A stretch of 64,000 nucleotides of DNA, from positions 6,448,001-6,512,000 of the forward strand of contig OZ245751.1 of assembly GCA_965227445.1 (NCBI GenBank), given 5' to 3'. Below are positions 1 through 8,393 of this stretch, piece after piece. This stretch comes from DT-110 sp030148525. GTDB taxonomy: Bacteria > Bacteroidota > Bacteroidia > Chitinophagales > Saprospiraceae. The number at the start of each line of letters is the position of its first letter. Position 1 is the first letter of the stretch. The position numbers and the translations under genes were made by a program. The notes below the pieces were generated by a model that searched no databases, had not been told where the DNA came from, and saw nothing but the letters and a program-made list of their open reading frames with translations.

Positions 1-722
1 TAGGCCATGCTGTCGATGCCTTCCCGCACAATCGCGGCGATGCTATCGCGCAGTAGTTGACTGTCCATATCCACGGCTTCGGGAGGCGCGTATCCGAGGC
101 GCACGTGGTCCAGTGATTGGCCGCTACCGGCGGGGAAAGTGGTGCTGAGTGCTTCGGTCAGTCGGTTGTTAGCCTGGCTTCCGCCAAAAAGTAACTGGGC
201 GGCCAGTGATTGTCCGTATTTGTTGTAAGGTGCCACGATCAGGGCCTGGCTTTCGCCAAAAACCGTCATTTCTTCCAGCCCTTGCTGCGGGTCGAATACC
301 ACGGAAATCACGGGCATGCGCTTCACCAGGGCTTCGATCGAAGCGCGTTTGTACATGTAGGGTAGGGGGCGCCCGCGGTAGGTCTCGTCCCGGACAATGA
401 CTACGAACACATCAAAAGCATCGGCTTGCTCCTGCGCCCAGTCCTTCGCAGCGGAACTGCCCATGCGTACTACGGTTGCCGTCCGGCTTACGTTAGGGGT
501 ATATTTTGTCATCGTTTCCAGGAAGGCGGGAATGGGATCCCCCGACAGGCTAACCACGCCGATGCGTAGGGTATCCAGCCCGGCGAGGGGAAGCTGGCGG
601 TCCGCATTTTTTAGGATTACCGTCGACTGGCGAGCCAGTTGATAAGAGGGAAAGGCCGCCGATTGGGCCTGAAGCACCGACCCGCTAATCAAAAAGGTCA
701 GCAGAAAACACAGGATTCGCAT
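1..722 (-). CDS. Exported GH3 C-domain-like / beta-lactamase-type serine hydrolase, partial
   Basis: Reading leftward from an ATG at 722, the frame stays open to the window edge (240 codons), so the C-terminal part is missing. It begins with a signal peptide (hydrophobic stretch ending LQAQS). Next comes a segment resembling the C-terminal domain of glycoside hydrolase family 3 (STVILKNADRQLPL, then IGVVSLSGD). The last 30 visible residues (QLLRDSIAAIVREGIDSMA) look like the start of a class C beta-lactamase/esterase domain. Bacteroidota often fuse full GH3 enzymes to such domains, but here no GH3 catalytic barrel lies between the signal peptide and the C-domain. It is therefore probably a serine hydrolase with a non-catalytic GH3-derived domain. 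The active-site SxxK is off the edge and unseen. Confidence 0.7.
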   Translation of the reverse strand, partial: MRILCFLLTFLISGSVLQAQSAAFPSYQLARQSTVILKNADRQLPLAGLDTLRIGVVSLSGDPIPAFLETMTKYTPNVSRTATVVRMGSSAAKDWAQEQADAFDVFVVIVRDETYRGRPLPYMYKRASIEALVKRMPVISVVFDPQQGLEEMTVFGESQALIVAPYNKYGQSLAAQLLFGGSQANNRLTEALSTTFPAGSGQSLDHVRLGYAPPEAVDMDSQLLRDSIAAIVREGIDSMA

Positions 723-765
723 GGTGCGACAATTTTGTAATTTGGTTCGCATTAAAATCTAGCGC

Positions 766-2124
766 ATGGTCCACAAAAACGGTAAAGTACAAAATTTGCT
801 TCTCCTCCTGGTGCTGACTCTGCTGAGTTCCTGTGCCACTACCCATCGTTTTTCCCGTAAAGAACAAAAGGAATTGGGTCAAATGGTACGGGCCAACCCG
901 GTTTTCAGTAATATCCACAGTGGCTTCGCCCTCTACGATCCCGAAACCCGGGAATGGCTCTACCAATTGGATGCTCAGAAATACTACACACCGGCCTCAA
1001 ATACCAAACTGTTTACCCTCTTTGCCTTCCTGACGGTATGTGGAGACCAGATGCCCGCTATCCGGTATGCGGATGTAGCGGAGGGGCGTATTCTGCAGGG
1101 TACCGGAAATCCACTCCTTCTGCATCCTGAATTACCGCAAGACACCAACATTTGGGCGGGATTACTCCAAACCCGCCGGCCGCTTTGGTACTCTACTGCT
1201 AACTTCGAAGACCAACGCCTCGGACCCGGCTGGTCCTGGTCTGATTTCGGATACGGCTACCAGGCCGAAGTGAGTCCCCTGCCGGTTTATGGTAACCTCA
1301 TCCACGTGGAAGCTGACACCAATCGAACCGGGTTTTCCGTCTTTCCTCCCTATTACCGCACCTCCTTCCGCTACGAACCGGATCTCGACAACCGGTCTGG
1401 TGTGCGCTTCGAGCGGGAAGAATTCGCCAATCGCTTCATCTACAATCGCGCGGCGGAAGGTGACCGGTACTTTCAACGCTATATTCCCATCTTCGATATG
1501 GTTGATGAGGCTCCGGTGCTCCTCAGTGACACCCTCCGGCGAACGGTCAGCGACTGGCCCGAAGCCCGGGAGCTGCCCGCCGACTTCCGGACCGTATACA
1601 CCGAAACTCCGGATACCATGCTGCGCCTCTTCATGCACAGCAGTGATAACTTCCTGGCGGAGCAGCTCCTGCTCTGTGTATCGGCTGAGCTGTTCGACGG
1701 TCGCCTGAATGCCGGAGATGCCATCGACTCCGTCAAGACCGCCTACCTTTCCGACCTGCCCGACGAGCCCCGTTGGGTCGATGGGTCGGGCCTATCGCGC
1801 TACAACCTCTTTACTCCCCGCTCCGTAGTCCTTCTGCTGGAGAAAATGCAGAAGGATTTCGGATTGGAGCGCCTGCTACCCCTCCTCCCCGCCGGTGGCG
1901 TGCGGGGTACGATCAAAAGCTGGTATCCCGGTACGGACGGGGAGCCCTACGTCTTTGCTAAGACTGGTACCCTAAGTAATAAGCACGCCCTTAGTGGGTA
2001 TCTGCGTACCCGGCGAGGGCGGGTGCTGATTTTCAGCTTTATGCACAATAATTACCTAGGCAGCTCCAACCAGACCAAAGTGGAAATGCAAAAGGTGCTG
2101 GAGTACGTGTACGCGAATTACTAG
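766..2124 (+). CDS. dacB: D-alanyl-D-alanine carboxypeptidase/endopeptidase, PBP4 (peptidase S13) family
   Basis: 452 residues, the usual length for the family. All three penicillin-binding motifs are visible: SNTK at residues 78-81, SDN near 293-295 and KTG near 399-401. The enzyme would trim or cleave peptidoglycan cross-links in the periplasm. The N-terminus is hydrophobic and ends in LLSSC, a lipobox with Cys23, so the protein is likely a lipoprotein rather than a free periplasmic enzyme. The last 46 codons are part of a 197-bp unit that is repeated twice more downstream. It is divergent from the serine hydrolase at 722, with a 43-bp gap. Confidence 0.92.
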   Translation: MVHKNGKVQNLLLLLVLTLLSSCATTHRFSRKEQKELGQMVRANPVFSNIHSGFALYDPETREWLYQLDAQKYYTPASNTKLFTLFAFLTVCGDQMPAIRYADVAEGRILQGTGNPLLLHPELPQDTNIWAGLLQTRRPLWYSTANFEDQRLGPGWSWSDFGYGYQAEVSPLPVYGNLIHVEADTNRTGFSVFPPYYRTSFRYEPDLDNRSGVRFEREEFANRFIYNRAAEGDRYFQRYIPIFDMVDEAPVLLSDTLRRTVSDWPEARELPADFRTVYTETPDTMLRLFMHSSDNFLAEQLLLCVSAELFDGRLNAGDAIDSVKTAYLSDLPDEPRWVDGSGLSRYNLFTPRSVVLLLEKMQKDFGLERLLPLLPAGGVRGTIKSWYPGTDGEPYVFAKTGTLSNKHALSGYLRTRRGRVLIFSFMHNNYLGSSNQTKVEMQKVLEYVYANY

Positions 2125-2557
2125 GTGCACGATCCTCTGGATCGTGCGGTTCGAGGTCGATCCAGAGGATCGACCACCTTTTCGCCCTTAGTGGGTATCT
2201 GCGTACCCGGCGAGGGCGGGTGCTGATTTTCAGCTTTATGCACAATAATTACCTAGGCAGCTCCAACCAGACCAAAGTGGAAATGCAGAAGGTGCTGGAG
2301 TACGTGTACGCGAATTACTAGGTGCACGATCCTCTGGATCGTGCGGTTCGAGGTCGATCCAGAGGATCGACCACCTTTTCGCCCTTAGTGGGTATCTGCG
2401 TACCCGGCGAGGGCGGGTGCTGATTTTCAGCTTTATGCACAATAATTACCTAGGCAGCTCCAACCAGACCAAAGTGGAAATGCAAAAGGTGCTGGAGTAT
2501 GTGTACGCGAATTACTAGGTGCACGATCCTCTGGATCGTGCGGTTCGAGGTCGATCC
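1986..2557 (+). repeat. Tandem triplication (197-bp unit) of the dacB 3' end plus its downstream hairpin
   Basis: Three copies begin at 1986, 2183 and 2380 (period exactly 197); the third breaks off near 2557. Each holds the last ~139 bp of dacB, including the stop codon, and ~58 bp of spacer with inverted repeats GATCCTCTGGATC and GATCCAGAGGATC. Copies differ at only a few bases (for example CAAAAG/CAGAAG), so the duplication is recent. 197 is not a multiple of three and each copy keeps the stop, so only the first tail is translated. Confidence 0.95.
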
Positions 2558-2845
2558 GGTAGTGCCGCGGATCAATAATCATTAAAGTCGATTGGTCCTT
2601 TGGAGGGCGAACACATTGCGTACCTATACCGCTTCCGAAAAGGTTTGGCAAAGCCCAAACCTTTTCACGCGAGAAATTATAATCGGACAAGAAAAAACCG
2701 TGCCGTTCCGCGGGCGCCGAAGTCCGTACGGACGGAGGGGTTAGGTACGGAATATAAGATTGCGTTTTCTTCGAAGAATATATAATCTTGACCCGCAGCA
2801 CTACTGGATCGTGCGGATTTCAGGTCGATCCAGAGGATCGACCAC
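2558..2845. other. Gene-free spacer with fragments of three dispersed repeats
   Basis: Positions 2625-2673 match the left half of the TATACCG element seen complete at 8282-8384, and stop after CACGCGAG. Positions 2707-2737 carry a GCCGAAGTCCGTACGGACGG palindrome also present at 15849-15868. Positions 2804-2846 repeat the GATCC-hairpin of the dacB tail array. Open frames here are short and look non-coding. Confidence 0.6.
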
Positions 2846-3973
2846 CTACAAATTCCCCCGTAACTCCTGTTCCCGCTCAATCGCCTCGAACAGGGCCTTG
2901 AAATTCCCTTTTCCAAACGATTTGGCACCCTCGCGCTGAATGATCTCAAAAAAGACCGTCGGTCGATCCTGGACCGGTTTGGTGAAGATCTGGAGCAGGT
3001 ACCCTTCGTCGTCCCGGTCCACCAGGATGTTGAGGCGTTTCAGTTCGGCAATGCTTTCGTTGATGGAGCCTACCCGCTCGGTCAGGGTGTCGTAGTAGGT
3101 GTCGGGCACGCGCAGGAAATCTACGCCCCGGCGCCGCAGTTGATCTACGGTGTGGATAATATCGTCGGTAGCTACGGCAATGTGTTGTACACCTGCGCCC
3201 CGGTAGAATTCCAGGTACTCGTCGATCTGTGATTTTTTCAGGCCTTCCGCCGGCTCGTTGATCGGAAATTTGATGTAGCCGTTACCGTTGGAGACCACTT
3301 TCGACATAAGGGCCGTGTATTTGGTCGAAATATCCTTATCGTCGAAGGTCACCAGCAGATTGAAGCCCATGACGTCCTGGTAGAATTTTACCCATTCGTT
3401 CATGCGGCCCAGCTCTACGTTGCCCACGCAGTGATCGACGTACTGTAAGCCGATGGATGTATGTCCTTCGATGGTGGTCTCGAGCGGTTTAAATCCGGGC
3501 ATGAACGCGCCCTTATAGTTCTTGCGTTCCACGAAGGTGTGGATGGTCTCTCCGTAAGTCTGTATGGCAGCGGTGCGCACAGTACCGTGGTCATCTTGGC
3601 GGGTATGGAGCGCAAAAACGGATTTGGCCCCGTTGGCGAGGGCTGCTTCGTAGGCCTTTTCAGCATCGTCGACCCACAGGGCGAGAACCTTGACCCCGTC
3701 GCCGTGTTCTTTCACGTGCCGGGCCACGGTATGATCAGGATTCAGGGCAGCCGTCAGTACAAAGGTGATCTTTCCCTGGCGTACTACGTAGCTGACGGTA
3801 TCGCGGGTACCCGTTTCGGGGCCGCGGTAGGCGATCAGTTTAAACCCGAAGGCCGTTTGGCAGTAGTAGGCGGCCTGCTTGGCGTTGCCCACGTAGAATT
3901 CGATATGGTCGGTCCCCAGGATGGGGAACGTATCTTCAGATGCTGATTTTTTGGGATTGGATATGGTGTCCAT
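2846..3973 (-). CDS. hppD: 4-hydroxyphenylpyruvate dioxygenase
   Basis: 375 residues, full length. Converts 4-hydroxyphenylpyruvate to homogentisate in tyrosine degradation, using a non-haem Fe(II). The two VOC-fold halves are visible: the first opens GTDHIEFYVGNAKQAAYYC, the second carries the iron ligands as His in VDHCVGNVELG, His in GVQHIAVATDD and Glu in TVFFEIIQREGA. It is the last gene of a leftward operon marR-hmgA-hppD (74 bp after hmgA), so the two consecutive enzymes of the pathway are co-transcribed. A second Met is not available near the start, and the chosen ATG at 3973 gives the normal family N-terminus. Confidence 0.96.
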   Translation of the reverse strand: MDTISNPKKSASEDTFPILGTDHIEFYVGNAKQAAYYCQTAFGFKLIAYRGPETGTRDTVSYVVRQGKITFVLTAALNPDHTVARHVKEHGDGVKVLALWVDDAEKAYEAALANGAKSVFALHTRQDDHGTVRTAAIQTYGETIHTFVERKNYKGAFMPGFKPLETTIEGHTSIGLQYVDHCVGNVELGRMNEWVKFYQDVMGFNLLVTFDDKDISTKYTALMSKVVSNGNGYIKFPINEPAEGLKKSQIDEYLEFYRGAGVQHIAVATDDIIHTVDQLRRRGVDFLRVPDTYYDTLTERVGSINESIAELKRLNILVDRDDEGYLLQIFTKPVQDRPTVFFEIIQREGAKSFGKGNFKALFEAIEREQELRGNL

Positions 3974-4018
3974 AATTGGTCTTTTTTGGTTGTGGAATGT
4001 TGGTCAGTTGCAGGGTTT

Positions 4019-4032
4019 GGCTTTCGCCAAAA
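4019..4032 (+). repeat. Intergenic copy of the overrepresented 14-mer GGCTTTCGCCAAAA
   Basis: This copy lies between hppD and hmgA. Other exact copies are at 248-261, 10283-10296, 17453-17466, 17836-17849, 36891-36904 and 62005-62018, all in plus orientation. One-base variants (GGCTTCCGCCAAAA) are at 176-189 and 53085-53098, and in reverse at 47268-47281. The complement reads as a GGC-GAAA-GCC mini-hairpin preceded by TTTT. See findings. Confidence 0.85.
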
Positions 4033-4047
4033 AAATACCGGTTTGGG

Positions 4048-5208
4048 TTATTCGTCCGGTAACCAGCTTTTGTAGTAGCCTTCCTCCTCCAGCAAAATAG
4101 CTTGTTCGGTCAGTTGCAGGGGCGCAAAGGTGTCGACCATTACGGCGAGCTCGTGCGTCTCTTTGGCGCCGATGCTCTTCTCCACGGTGCCGGGGTGCGG
4201 ACCGTGGGGGATGCCGCCCGGGTGCAGGGTGATCATACCCTTTTCCACGTGCTTGCGGCTCATGAAGTCGCCATCGACATAATACAACACCTCGTCGCTG
4301 TCGATATTACTGTGGTTGTAGGGGGCCGGGATGGCCTGCGGGTGGTAATCGAACAGGCGCGGTACGAAGGAGCAGATTACAAAACCCTTGGCGGAAAATG
4401 TCTGGTGTACGGGTGGTGGCTGGTGTACCCGTCCCGTGATCGGCTCGAACTCGTGGATGGAGAATGCATAAGGGTACACGTATCCGTCCCAGCCCACCAC
4501 ATCGAAGGGGTGATTCAGGTAGCGGTAGGGCCATAGCTGATCCTGCTTTTTGATGTAAAACAGGAATTCGCCCTGCTCGTCGTGAGTCTCCAGATCCTGT
4601 GGTTTGCGGATATCGCGTTCGCAAAAGGGCGCGTGTTCCATAAGCTGCCCGAATCCGTTACGGTAGCGGCGGGGCGTCACGATCGGACTGGCCGATTCCA
4701 CGATCAGCAGCCGGTTGTCGGTGCCGTCGAAATGGAATTGGTGGATAGTACCGCGGGGTATCACCAGGTAGTCGCCGTAGTCGAAGGGGATGTTGCCGTA
4801 CATAGTTCGCAGTACCCCTTTGCCCTTATGCACGAAGACTACCTCGTCGGAATCTGCATTCTTAAAGTAGTGATCGTTCATGGAGAAGCGGGGTGCCGCG
4901 AGCAGAATCTTTACGTCCTGGTTTACTAATACCGGCTGACGGCTATCCAGGTAGTGGTCGGCCGGATCCACTTTAAAGCCATTGAAGGCACGGTGCTTCA
5001 GCTGTTTGTCTTCCAGAACCTTAGGTGCGATCGACCGCGGCTCATCCACCTGGATGATCTGTGTGGGTGGGTTTACGTGGTACAGTAGGGACGACAGGTC
5101 ACTGAAGCCCTCGGTAGAGAAGAGTTCTTCGTGGTAGAGGTTCCCGTCGGGCTTGCGGAACTGCGTATGTCGTTTGCTGGGGACGGTACCCAGGGTGTAG
5201 TAATGCAT
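4048..5208 (-). CDS. hmgA: Homogentisate 1,2-dioxygenase
   Basis: 386 residues, slightly shorter than the human enzyme, as is usual for the bacterial form of this cupin family. It opens the homogentisate ring to maleylacetoacetate with Fe(II). The C-terminal cupin carries conserved His/Glu-rich segments: GRVHQPPPVHQTF, DEVLYYVDGDF and HPGGIPHGPHPG. The gene starts 9 bp after the stop of the marR gene and is followed by hppD, giving a regulator-dioxygenase-dioxygenase operon. The downstream maleylacetoacetate isomerase and fumarylacetoacetase are not in the window. Confidence 0.95.
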   Translation of the reverse strand: MHYYTLGTVPSKRHTQFRKPDGNLYHEELFSTEGFSDLSSLLYHVNPPTQIIQVDEPRSIAPKVLEDKQLKHRAFNGFKVDPADHYLDSRQPVLVNQDVKILLAAPRFSMNDHYFKNADSDEVVFVHKGKGVLRTMYGNIPFDYGDYLVIPRGTIHQFHFDGTDNRLLIVESASPIVTPRRYRNGFGQLMEHAPFCERDIRKPQDLETHDEQGEFLFYIKKQDQLWPYRYLNHPFDVVGWDGYVYPYAFSIHEFEPITGRVHQPPPVHQTFSAKGFVICSFVPRLFDYHPQAIPAPYNHSNIDSDEVLYYVDGDFMSRKHVEKGMITLHPGGIPHGPHPGTVEKSIGAKETHELAVMVDTFAPLQLTEQAILLEEEGYYKSWLPDE

Positions 5209-5217
5209 GGTTTGGTT

Positions 5218-5697
5218 TTATTTGGTCTCAGCTTCGGAATCGTTCAAATTGTCGAATATGGTATTCAGGGCGTCTACCAGGTCCTCGATCTGTTGGTCCG
5301 ACAAACCGGCCCAGGCAGCTTTGCGGAATTGGATCACCAGTGGAAGGACCGTCTCGATCTTTTGCCGGCCCACCGGCGTCAGCATGATGCGGAACCGGCG
5401 CCGGTCACTGGGGTCGGGCTCACGGCGCACCAGCTTTTTTTGCGCAAGCAGATCGATAATCCGCGTTACCGTGGGGGCATCCTTGAAGGTCGCACGGGCC
5501 AGCTCCAGTTGGGATCGCCCGTCCTGATGATCCAATTGTTGCAGGATGACCCACTGATCGACGGTTATATCGGTATCGGCCTCGGTCAGAATGCGCTGAA
5601 AGTATTGTTTCATGCGTTTCGTGGTTCGCTCCATAATGAAGCCCGAGGTCTTCGTACGCTTGTCTTTGTCCGGTTGAGTTGAGGACGCCACTGGCAT
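5218..5697 (-). CDS. MarR-family transcriptional regulator of the homogentisate operon
   Basis: 159 residues with a MarR winged helix: VDQWVILQQL, QLELARATFKDAPTVTRIID as helix-turn-helix, and a wing with DPSDRRRFRIMLTPVG (the DxRxxxxxLT signature). First gene of the marR-hmgA-hppD operon, 9 bp from hmgA, so it very likely controls that operon and perhaps itself, with an aromatic acid as the probable ligand (inference). Inverted repeats at 5705-5748 just upstream are candidate operators. The first ~20 residues are charged and may not belong to the fold. Confidence 0.88.
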   Translation of the reverse strand: MPVASSTQPDKDKRTKTSGFIMERTTKRMKQYFQRILTEADTDITVDQWVILQQLDHQDGRSQLELARATFKDAPTVTRIIDLLAQKKLVRREPDPSDRRRFRIMLTPVGRQKIETVLPLVIQFRKAAWAGLSDQQIEDLVDALNTIFDNLNDSEAETK

Positions 5698-5704
5698 TGA
5701 ATTT

Positions 5705-5748
5705 CTTTGTTACTAATATAGTTGCTATACTAATCAATTGCAACAAAG
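5705..5748. promoter_or_regulatory. Inverted-repeat region upstream of marR-hmgA-hppD, candidate operator
   Basis: CTTTGTT (5705-5711) and AACAAAG (5742-5748) form an inverted pair enclosing the palindrome TATAG-TTG-CTATA (5717-5729). The region lies 8-51 bp before the marR start codon, where an autoregulatory MarR site would be expected. Binding is an inference from position and symmetry. Confidence 0.5.
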
Positions 5749-5850
5749 ATTGCCTCTCCTGTCTTAAAGAACTGTCAAGACGGGCGTGTTTCTTTGTAAT
5801 TAGTCATACTTTTTCGGATTATTGGTGTTGTAGATAAAAACAAGTAAACC

Positions 5851-6306
5851 ATGAAAAACCTGTTGTTATTCAGCCTGCTAGCTGCCTTATTCCTTTTTCC
5901 GGTCGATTCCGTTGCCCAAAACGACGGCAATGTCTGGAACACACTGGCCAAGATCACCTTCAAAAAGGAATACGATGAGATGCTGGGCTTCAAAGTAGAT
6001 GTGCCCGTATTTAGTGATCAGGTACAAGCCATGGCTGGTGAAGAGATTGAGATCAAGGGATACGTCATCCCGGTCGAAGGATATAAAAGCCATACCGAGT
6101 TCGTATTCTCGGCTTTCCCTTATAATATGTGCTTCTTTTGCGGCGGCGCCGGACCCGAATCGGTCATGGAAGTATACGCCGATGAACCCATCAAATACTC
6201 CCCCGAACCCATTACCATCAAAGGTACCCTGGAGCTCAATGCTACCGACGTAAATCGCCTGATTTACGCTCTCAATGGTGCAACCCTGGTGAAGGAAAGC
6301 AACTGA
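5851..6306 (+). CDS. Exported DUF3299-like protein of unknown function
   Basis: 151 residues with a clear signal peptide (MKNLLLFSLLAALFLFPVDS, cleavage after VAQ). The mature part contains EIEIKGYVIPVEG, then EFVFSAFPYNMCFFCGGAG, then a beta-rich end. This layout resembles DUF3299 proteins, which are small periplasmic proteins often found near metal-transport genes. The family's usual CxHxPPPP segment is replaced here by a CFFCGG motif, so a metal or disulfide role is possible but unproven. It stands alone; an intron remnant starts right after its stop codon. Confidence 0.75.
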   Translation: MKNLLLFSLLAALFLFPVDSVAQNDGNVWNTLAKITFKKEYDEMLGFKVDVPVFSDQVQAMAGEEIEIKGYVIPVEGYKSHTEFVFSAFPYNMCFFCGGAGPESVMEVYADEPIKYSPEPITIKGTLELNATDVNRLIYALNGATLVKESN

Positions 6307-6777
6307 TTTGAGATCAGAAATCAGTAGCGCCAAGCGAAGCCCATGAGAGGGGGAAGGTGCAAACAAAGAAACCTCTCGTAGGAAGTCAGCAGGACCCACC
6401 GCTACAAAGGTAGTGACTGGTAACCTGCCGGGCAAAGCCTAACCAGCAGCCCGAACCGAGTGTTGCGTAGTCGTCAGTAATGTCGGCACGAAGCGTACAC
6501 AGGGAATGCAAAAGCTGTGTGATAGAGCCTCGAAAATGATTCCTCTTGCTTATAGGCTTTCGCTGTCTGATTAGCGGGAGCAGTACCACTTATCTGTTAA
6601 GGCAAGGATAAGCGGCGGGCCGGGGTCTGAGAGCAGGGCAAATGCACAAAAGGCGTCCATGGGAACTTGGGAGAGCCTGTAGTCTCCACGCGCAAGATGA
6701 CGGATAGAGCGGAGCATCCGTACAGCAATGGCTCCGGGCGCAGACGGTCGAGCTGTCACCGTTTGAGGCGACAAGAA

Positions 6778-6880
6778 TATACCGACAACGAAGTGGTTTG
6801 GGAATCCAAACCACTTCGAGTCGAGTATATACTCGCGTGAAAAGGTTGGGCAAAGCCCAATCCTTTTCGGAAGCGGTATA
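6778..6880 (-). repeat. TATACCG element, full 103-bp copy, nested in the intron
   Basis: Reverse-oriented relative to the copies at 8282-8384 and 46041-46164. Ends are TATACCG/CGGTATA. Inside are a GAAAAGG...CCTTTTC hairpin, the palindrome CGAGTATATACTCG, and a GAAGTGGTTTGG/CCAAACCACTTC hairpin. Its insertion in a mobile intron shows that the element itself moves or moved. Confidence 0.85.
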
Positions 6881-7039
6881 GTACAGCAGCGCACAGAAGT
6901 GGTATTGAAGGCGAGGGAAACCGAAGCCGGAAAGAAGGGCACAGGCAGTCTTAGTCGCCTCATAGTACCGTTTGAAGAGCGGCGAATCTGCTCCAGGAGA
7001 GCCGCGCAGTAGGGAAGGGGGACGACCTGGAATAAGGAA

Positions 7040-7447
7040 TTGTACTTCAGTAACATCAAATGTACCATGCGACATGGCCAAGATGTCAACGAAAGAAGTG
7101 CAGATAGCGGAAAGGGTAAGCGTATACTGAAGCGTAAAACGAGCAGGAAAAAGTATCGGTCGTCTCTCAAACGGATGAGTACGTGGATCCAGCGGAACAG
7201 GCACCTGGTCCTGAACCGCCTGATCCACAAGCTCAACGAAAAGTTGAGAGGCCATTACAGCTATTATGGTATTACCTTCAATAGCCGAATGCTCAAGAAG
7301 TATTATGAGGCTGTAAAGAGAATACTGTTCAAATGGCTGAATAGAAGAGGAGGCAAACGCAAACTTATCTGGACAAGATATGCCCAGATTATAGAAGAGT
7401 GGATGCCCCTGCTGAGACCGAAAATATACCACAAATACAGCTCTTAG
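7040..7447 (+). pseudogene. ltrA: Group II intron maturase, C-terminal fragment (X/GIIM domain)
   Basis: The open frame of 135 residues matches only the C-terminus of intron reverse transcriptase/maturases. A basic linker (KRKTSRKKYRSSLKRMSTWI) leads into LNRLIHKLNEKLRGHYSYYG and YYEAVKRILFKWLNRRGGKR, the maturase helices that bind intron RNA. The ~300-residue reverse transcriptase domain, with its YADD motif, is missing upstream, so retrohoming cannot be supported from this locus. The first ~20 residues do not resemble the family and may be junction sequence. Confidence 0.8.
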
Positions 7448-7540
7448 CGAAGCCTTATACCAGAGGAACCGTATGCGGGAAACCCGCTCGTACGGTTCTG
7501 TGGGGGCGCGGGGAGGTAACGAACCGCGCTACCCGGAAGA

Positions 7541-7728
7541 TCAGAAGTTATATTTCTGATCTCTAACTTCTGACCTCTGATCTCCAAAACACTTCTGATC
7601 TCTGATTTCAAACCTCTGATCTCCAAAACACCTCTGATCTCCAAAACACTTCTGATCTCCAAAACACTTCTGATCTCCAAAACACTTCTGATCTCTGATT
7701 TCAAACCTCTGATCTCCTTTCACACTTC
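7541..7728. repeat. Imperfect tandem array of CTTCTGATCTCCAAAACA-type units
   Basis: About ten units of 18 bp or truncated forms (ACTTCTGATCTCCAAAAC, alternating with CTCTGATTTCAAACCT). It abuts the 3' end of the leftward gene ending at 7729. Related TCTGACCTCTGACCTC arrays occur at 52083-52150 and 55847-55888, also at gene 3' ends. Open reading frames across it (repeated EIRSVL or GDQKCF) are artefacts of the repeat. Confidence 0.85.
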
Positions 7729-8253
7729 TCACTTCCTACTTCTATAGGGGCTTCCAAACGATCGCTGGTAGCCGAACCGGATTAGTAGTAGCAGAGCGGC
7801 GAAGATCAGAATAGCGACTTCCCACCGCAGGCGCATAAACGCAATAATGCGGGTGCGATCCGCCAGCCACATCAGGCCCAGAACGGCCGTGATGATCATC
7901 AGCAGGCCGGAGAGTTTGTCGAATCCCGGGATGTATTCCAGGTCCACGTTGCGGCGAATGACCAGCAAGGTCAGGACCATGGAGACGATCGGCAGTACCT
8001 GTAAGATAAGATCCACATCCATCACCCGGGTGCGCTCGAAGAGGAATTGGTACACATTTAGCGTAAGCGCAAAAAGGCCCGGAACACTCACCGCATAGAT
8101 CAGAAAGGAATAGATGTAATTCCAGGGCAGAGCGTGGCCGCGGTCATTGTCGAGAGCTCCGGCCAGCAAGGCTGCCAGCGGTAAAATGGCGAAATAGAAC
8201 ACCACGTATTTGGGGTTTTCGGCCACCAGGTTAAACAGGTCTTGCAGGGTCAT
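7729..8253 (-). CDS. Multi-pass membrane protein of unknown function
   Basis: 174 residues with four or five hydrophobic segments: YVVFYFAILPLAALLAGAL, YIYSFLIYAVSVPGLFALTL, ILQVLPIVSMVLTLLVI, LLMIITAVLGLMWLA and VAILIFAALLLLI. I do not recognise the family. The ATG at 8253 is preferred: a longer frame from 8325 would take its first residues from the TATACCG element at 8282-8384, which is not coding elsewhere. It is transcribed in the same direction as the TonB receptor gene but separated from it by that element. Confidence 0.75.
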   Translation of the reverse strand: MTLQDLFNLVAENPKYVVFYFAILPLAALLAGALDNDRGHALPWNYIYSFLIYAVSVPGLFALTLNVYQFLFERTRVMDVDLILQVLPIVSMVLTLLVIRRNVDLEYIPGFDKLSGLLMIITAVLGLMWLADRTRIIAFMRLRWEVAILIFAALLLLIRFGYQRSFGSPYRSRK

Positions 8254-8281
8254 GATCCATAGGGTTGGTTGCCCGCAAAGA

Positions 8282-8384
8282 TATACCGCTTCCGAAAAGT
8301 TTTGGGCTTCGCCCAACCTTTTCACGCGAGTATATACTCGACTCGAAGGTTTTTGGGTTCCTAAACCCCTTCGTTGTCGGTATA
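8282..8384 (+). repeat. TATACCG element, full 103-bp copy
   Basis: Begins TATACCGCTTCCGAAAAG and ends CTTCGTTGTCGGTATA. Contains a hairpin around GGGCTTCGCCC, the palindrome CGAGTATATACTCG, and a second hairpin of GAAGG/CCTTC type. Same length as the copy at 6778-6880. Lies between the TonB receptor stop (8394) and the next start (8253), so it is transcribed if these are co-transcribed. Confidence 0.85.
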
Positions 8385-8393
8385 TAAATCCTC

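Larger units (their letters stand above)
6312..7545 (+). mobile_element. Degenerate group II intron with internally deleted maturase and nested repeat
   Basis: The 3' end is recognisable. Domain V is at 7466-7498 (stem GAACCGTA / TACGGTTC with a GGGAAACCC-type cap), followed by a domain VI-like hairpin with a TA bulge in GCGCGG / CCGCGC. Upstream, 6340-7030 is a GC-rich, structured non-coding stretch typical of intron domains I-III. A maturase C-terminal fragment lies at 7040-7447. No GUGYG 5' end was found, the reverse transcriptase core is absent, and domain V reads GAACC where the canonical triad would give GAGCC. A 103-bp TATACCG element is inserted at 6778-6880. The intron is almost certainly dead; the boundaries are approximate. 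Confidence 0.75.

Noticed and set aside
2140..2170. GGTTCGAGGTCGATCC considered as a tRNA T-arm
   Set aside because: No acceptor, D or anticodon stems around it; it is part of the GATCC hairpin repeat.
2039..2801. Three near-identical minus-strand frames
   Set aside because: They are antisense to the triplicated dacB tail; their similarity reflects the DNA repeat, not a gene family.
6571..7432. Long minus-strand frames across the intron
   Set aside because: Antisense to structured intron RNA and the maturase fragment, no known domain.
7444..7732. Two minus-strand frames with EIRSVL and GDQKCF repeats
   Set aside because: Both arise from the 18-bp DNA tandem array and run into intron domain V/VI; the array has no gene-like start.
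8254..8325. N-terminal extension of the 7729 membrane protein
   Set aside because: Residues come from the TATACCG element, which is non-coding in other copies.
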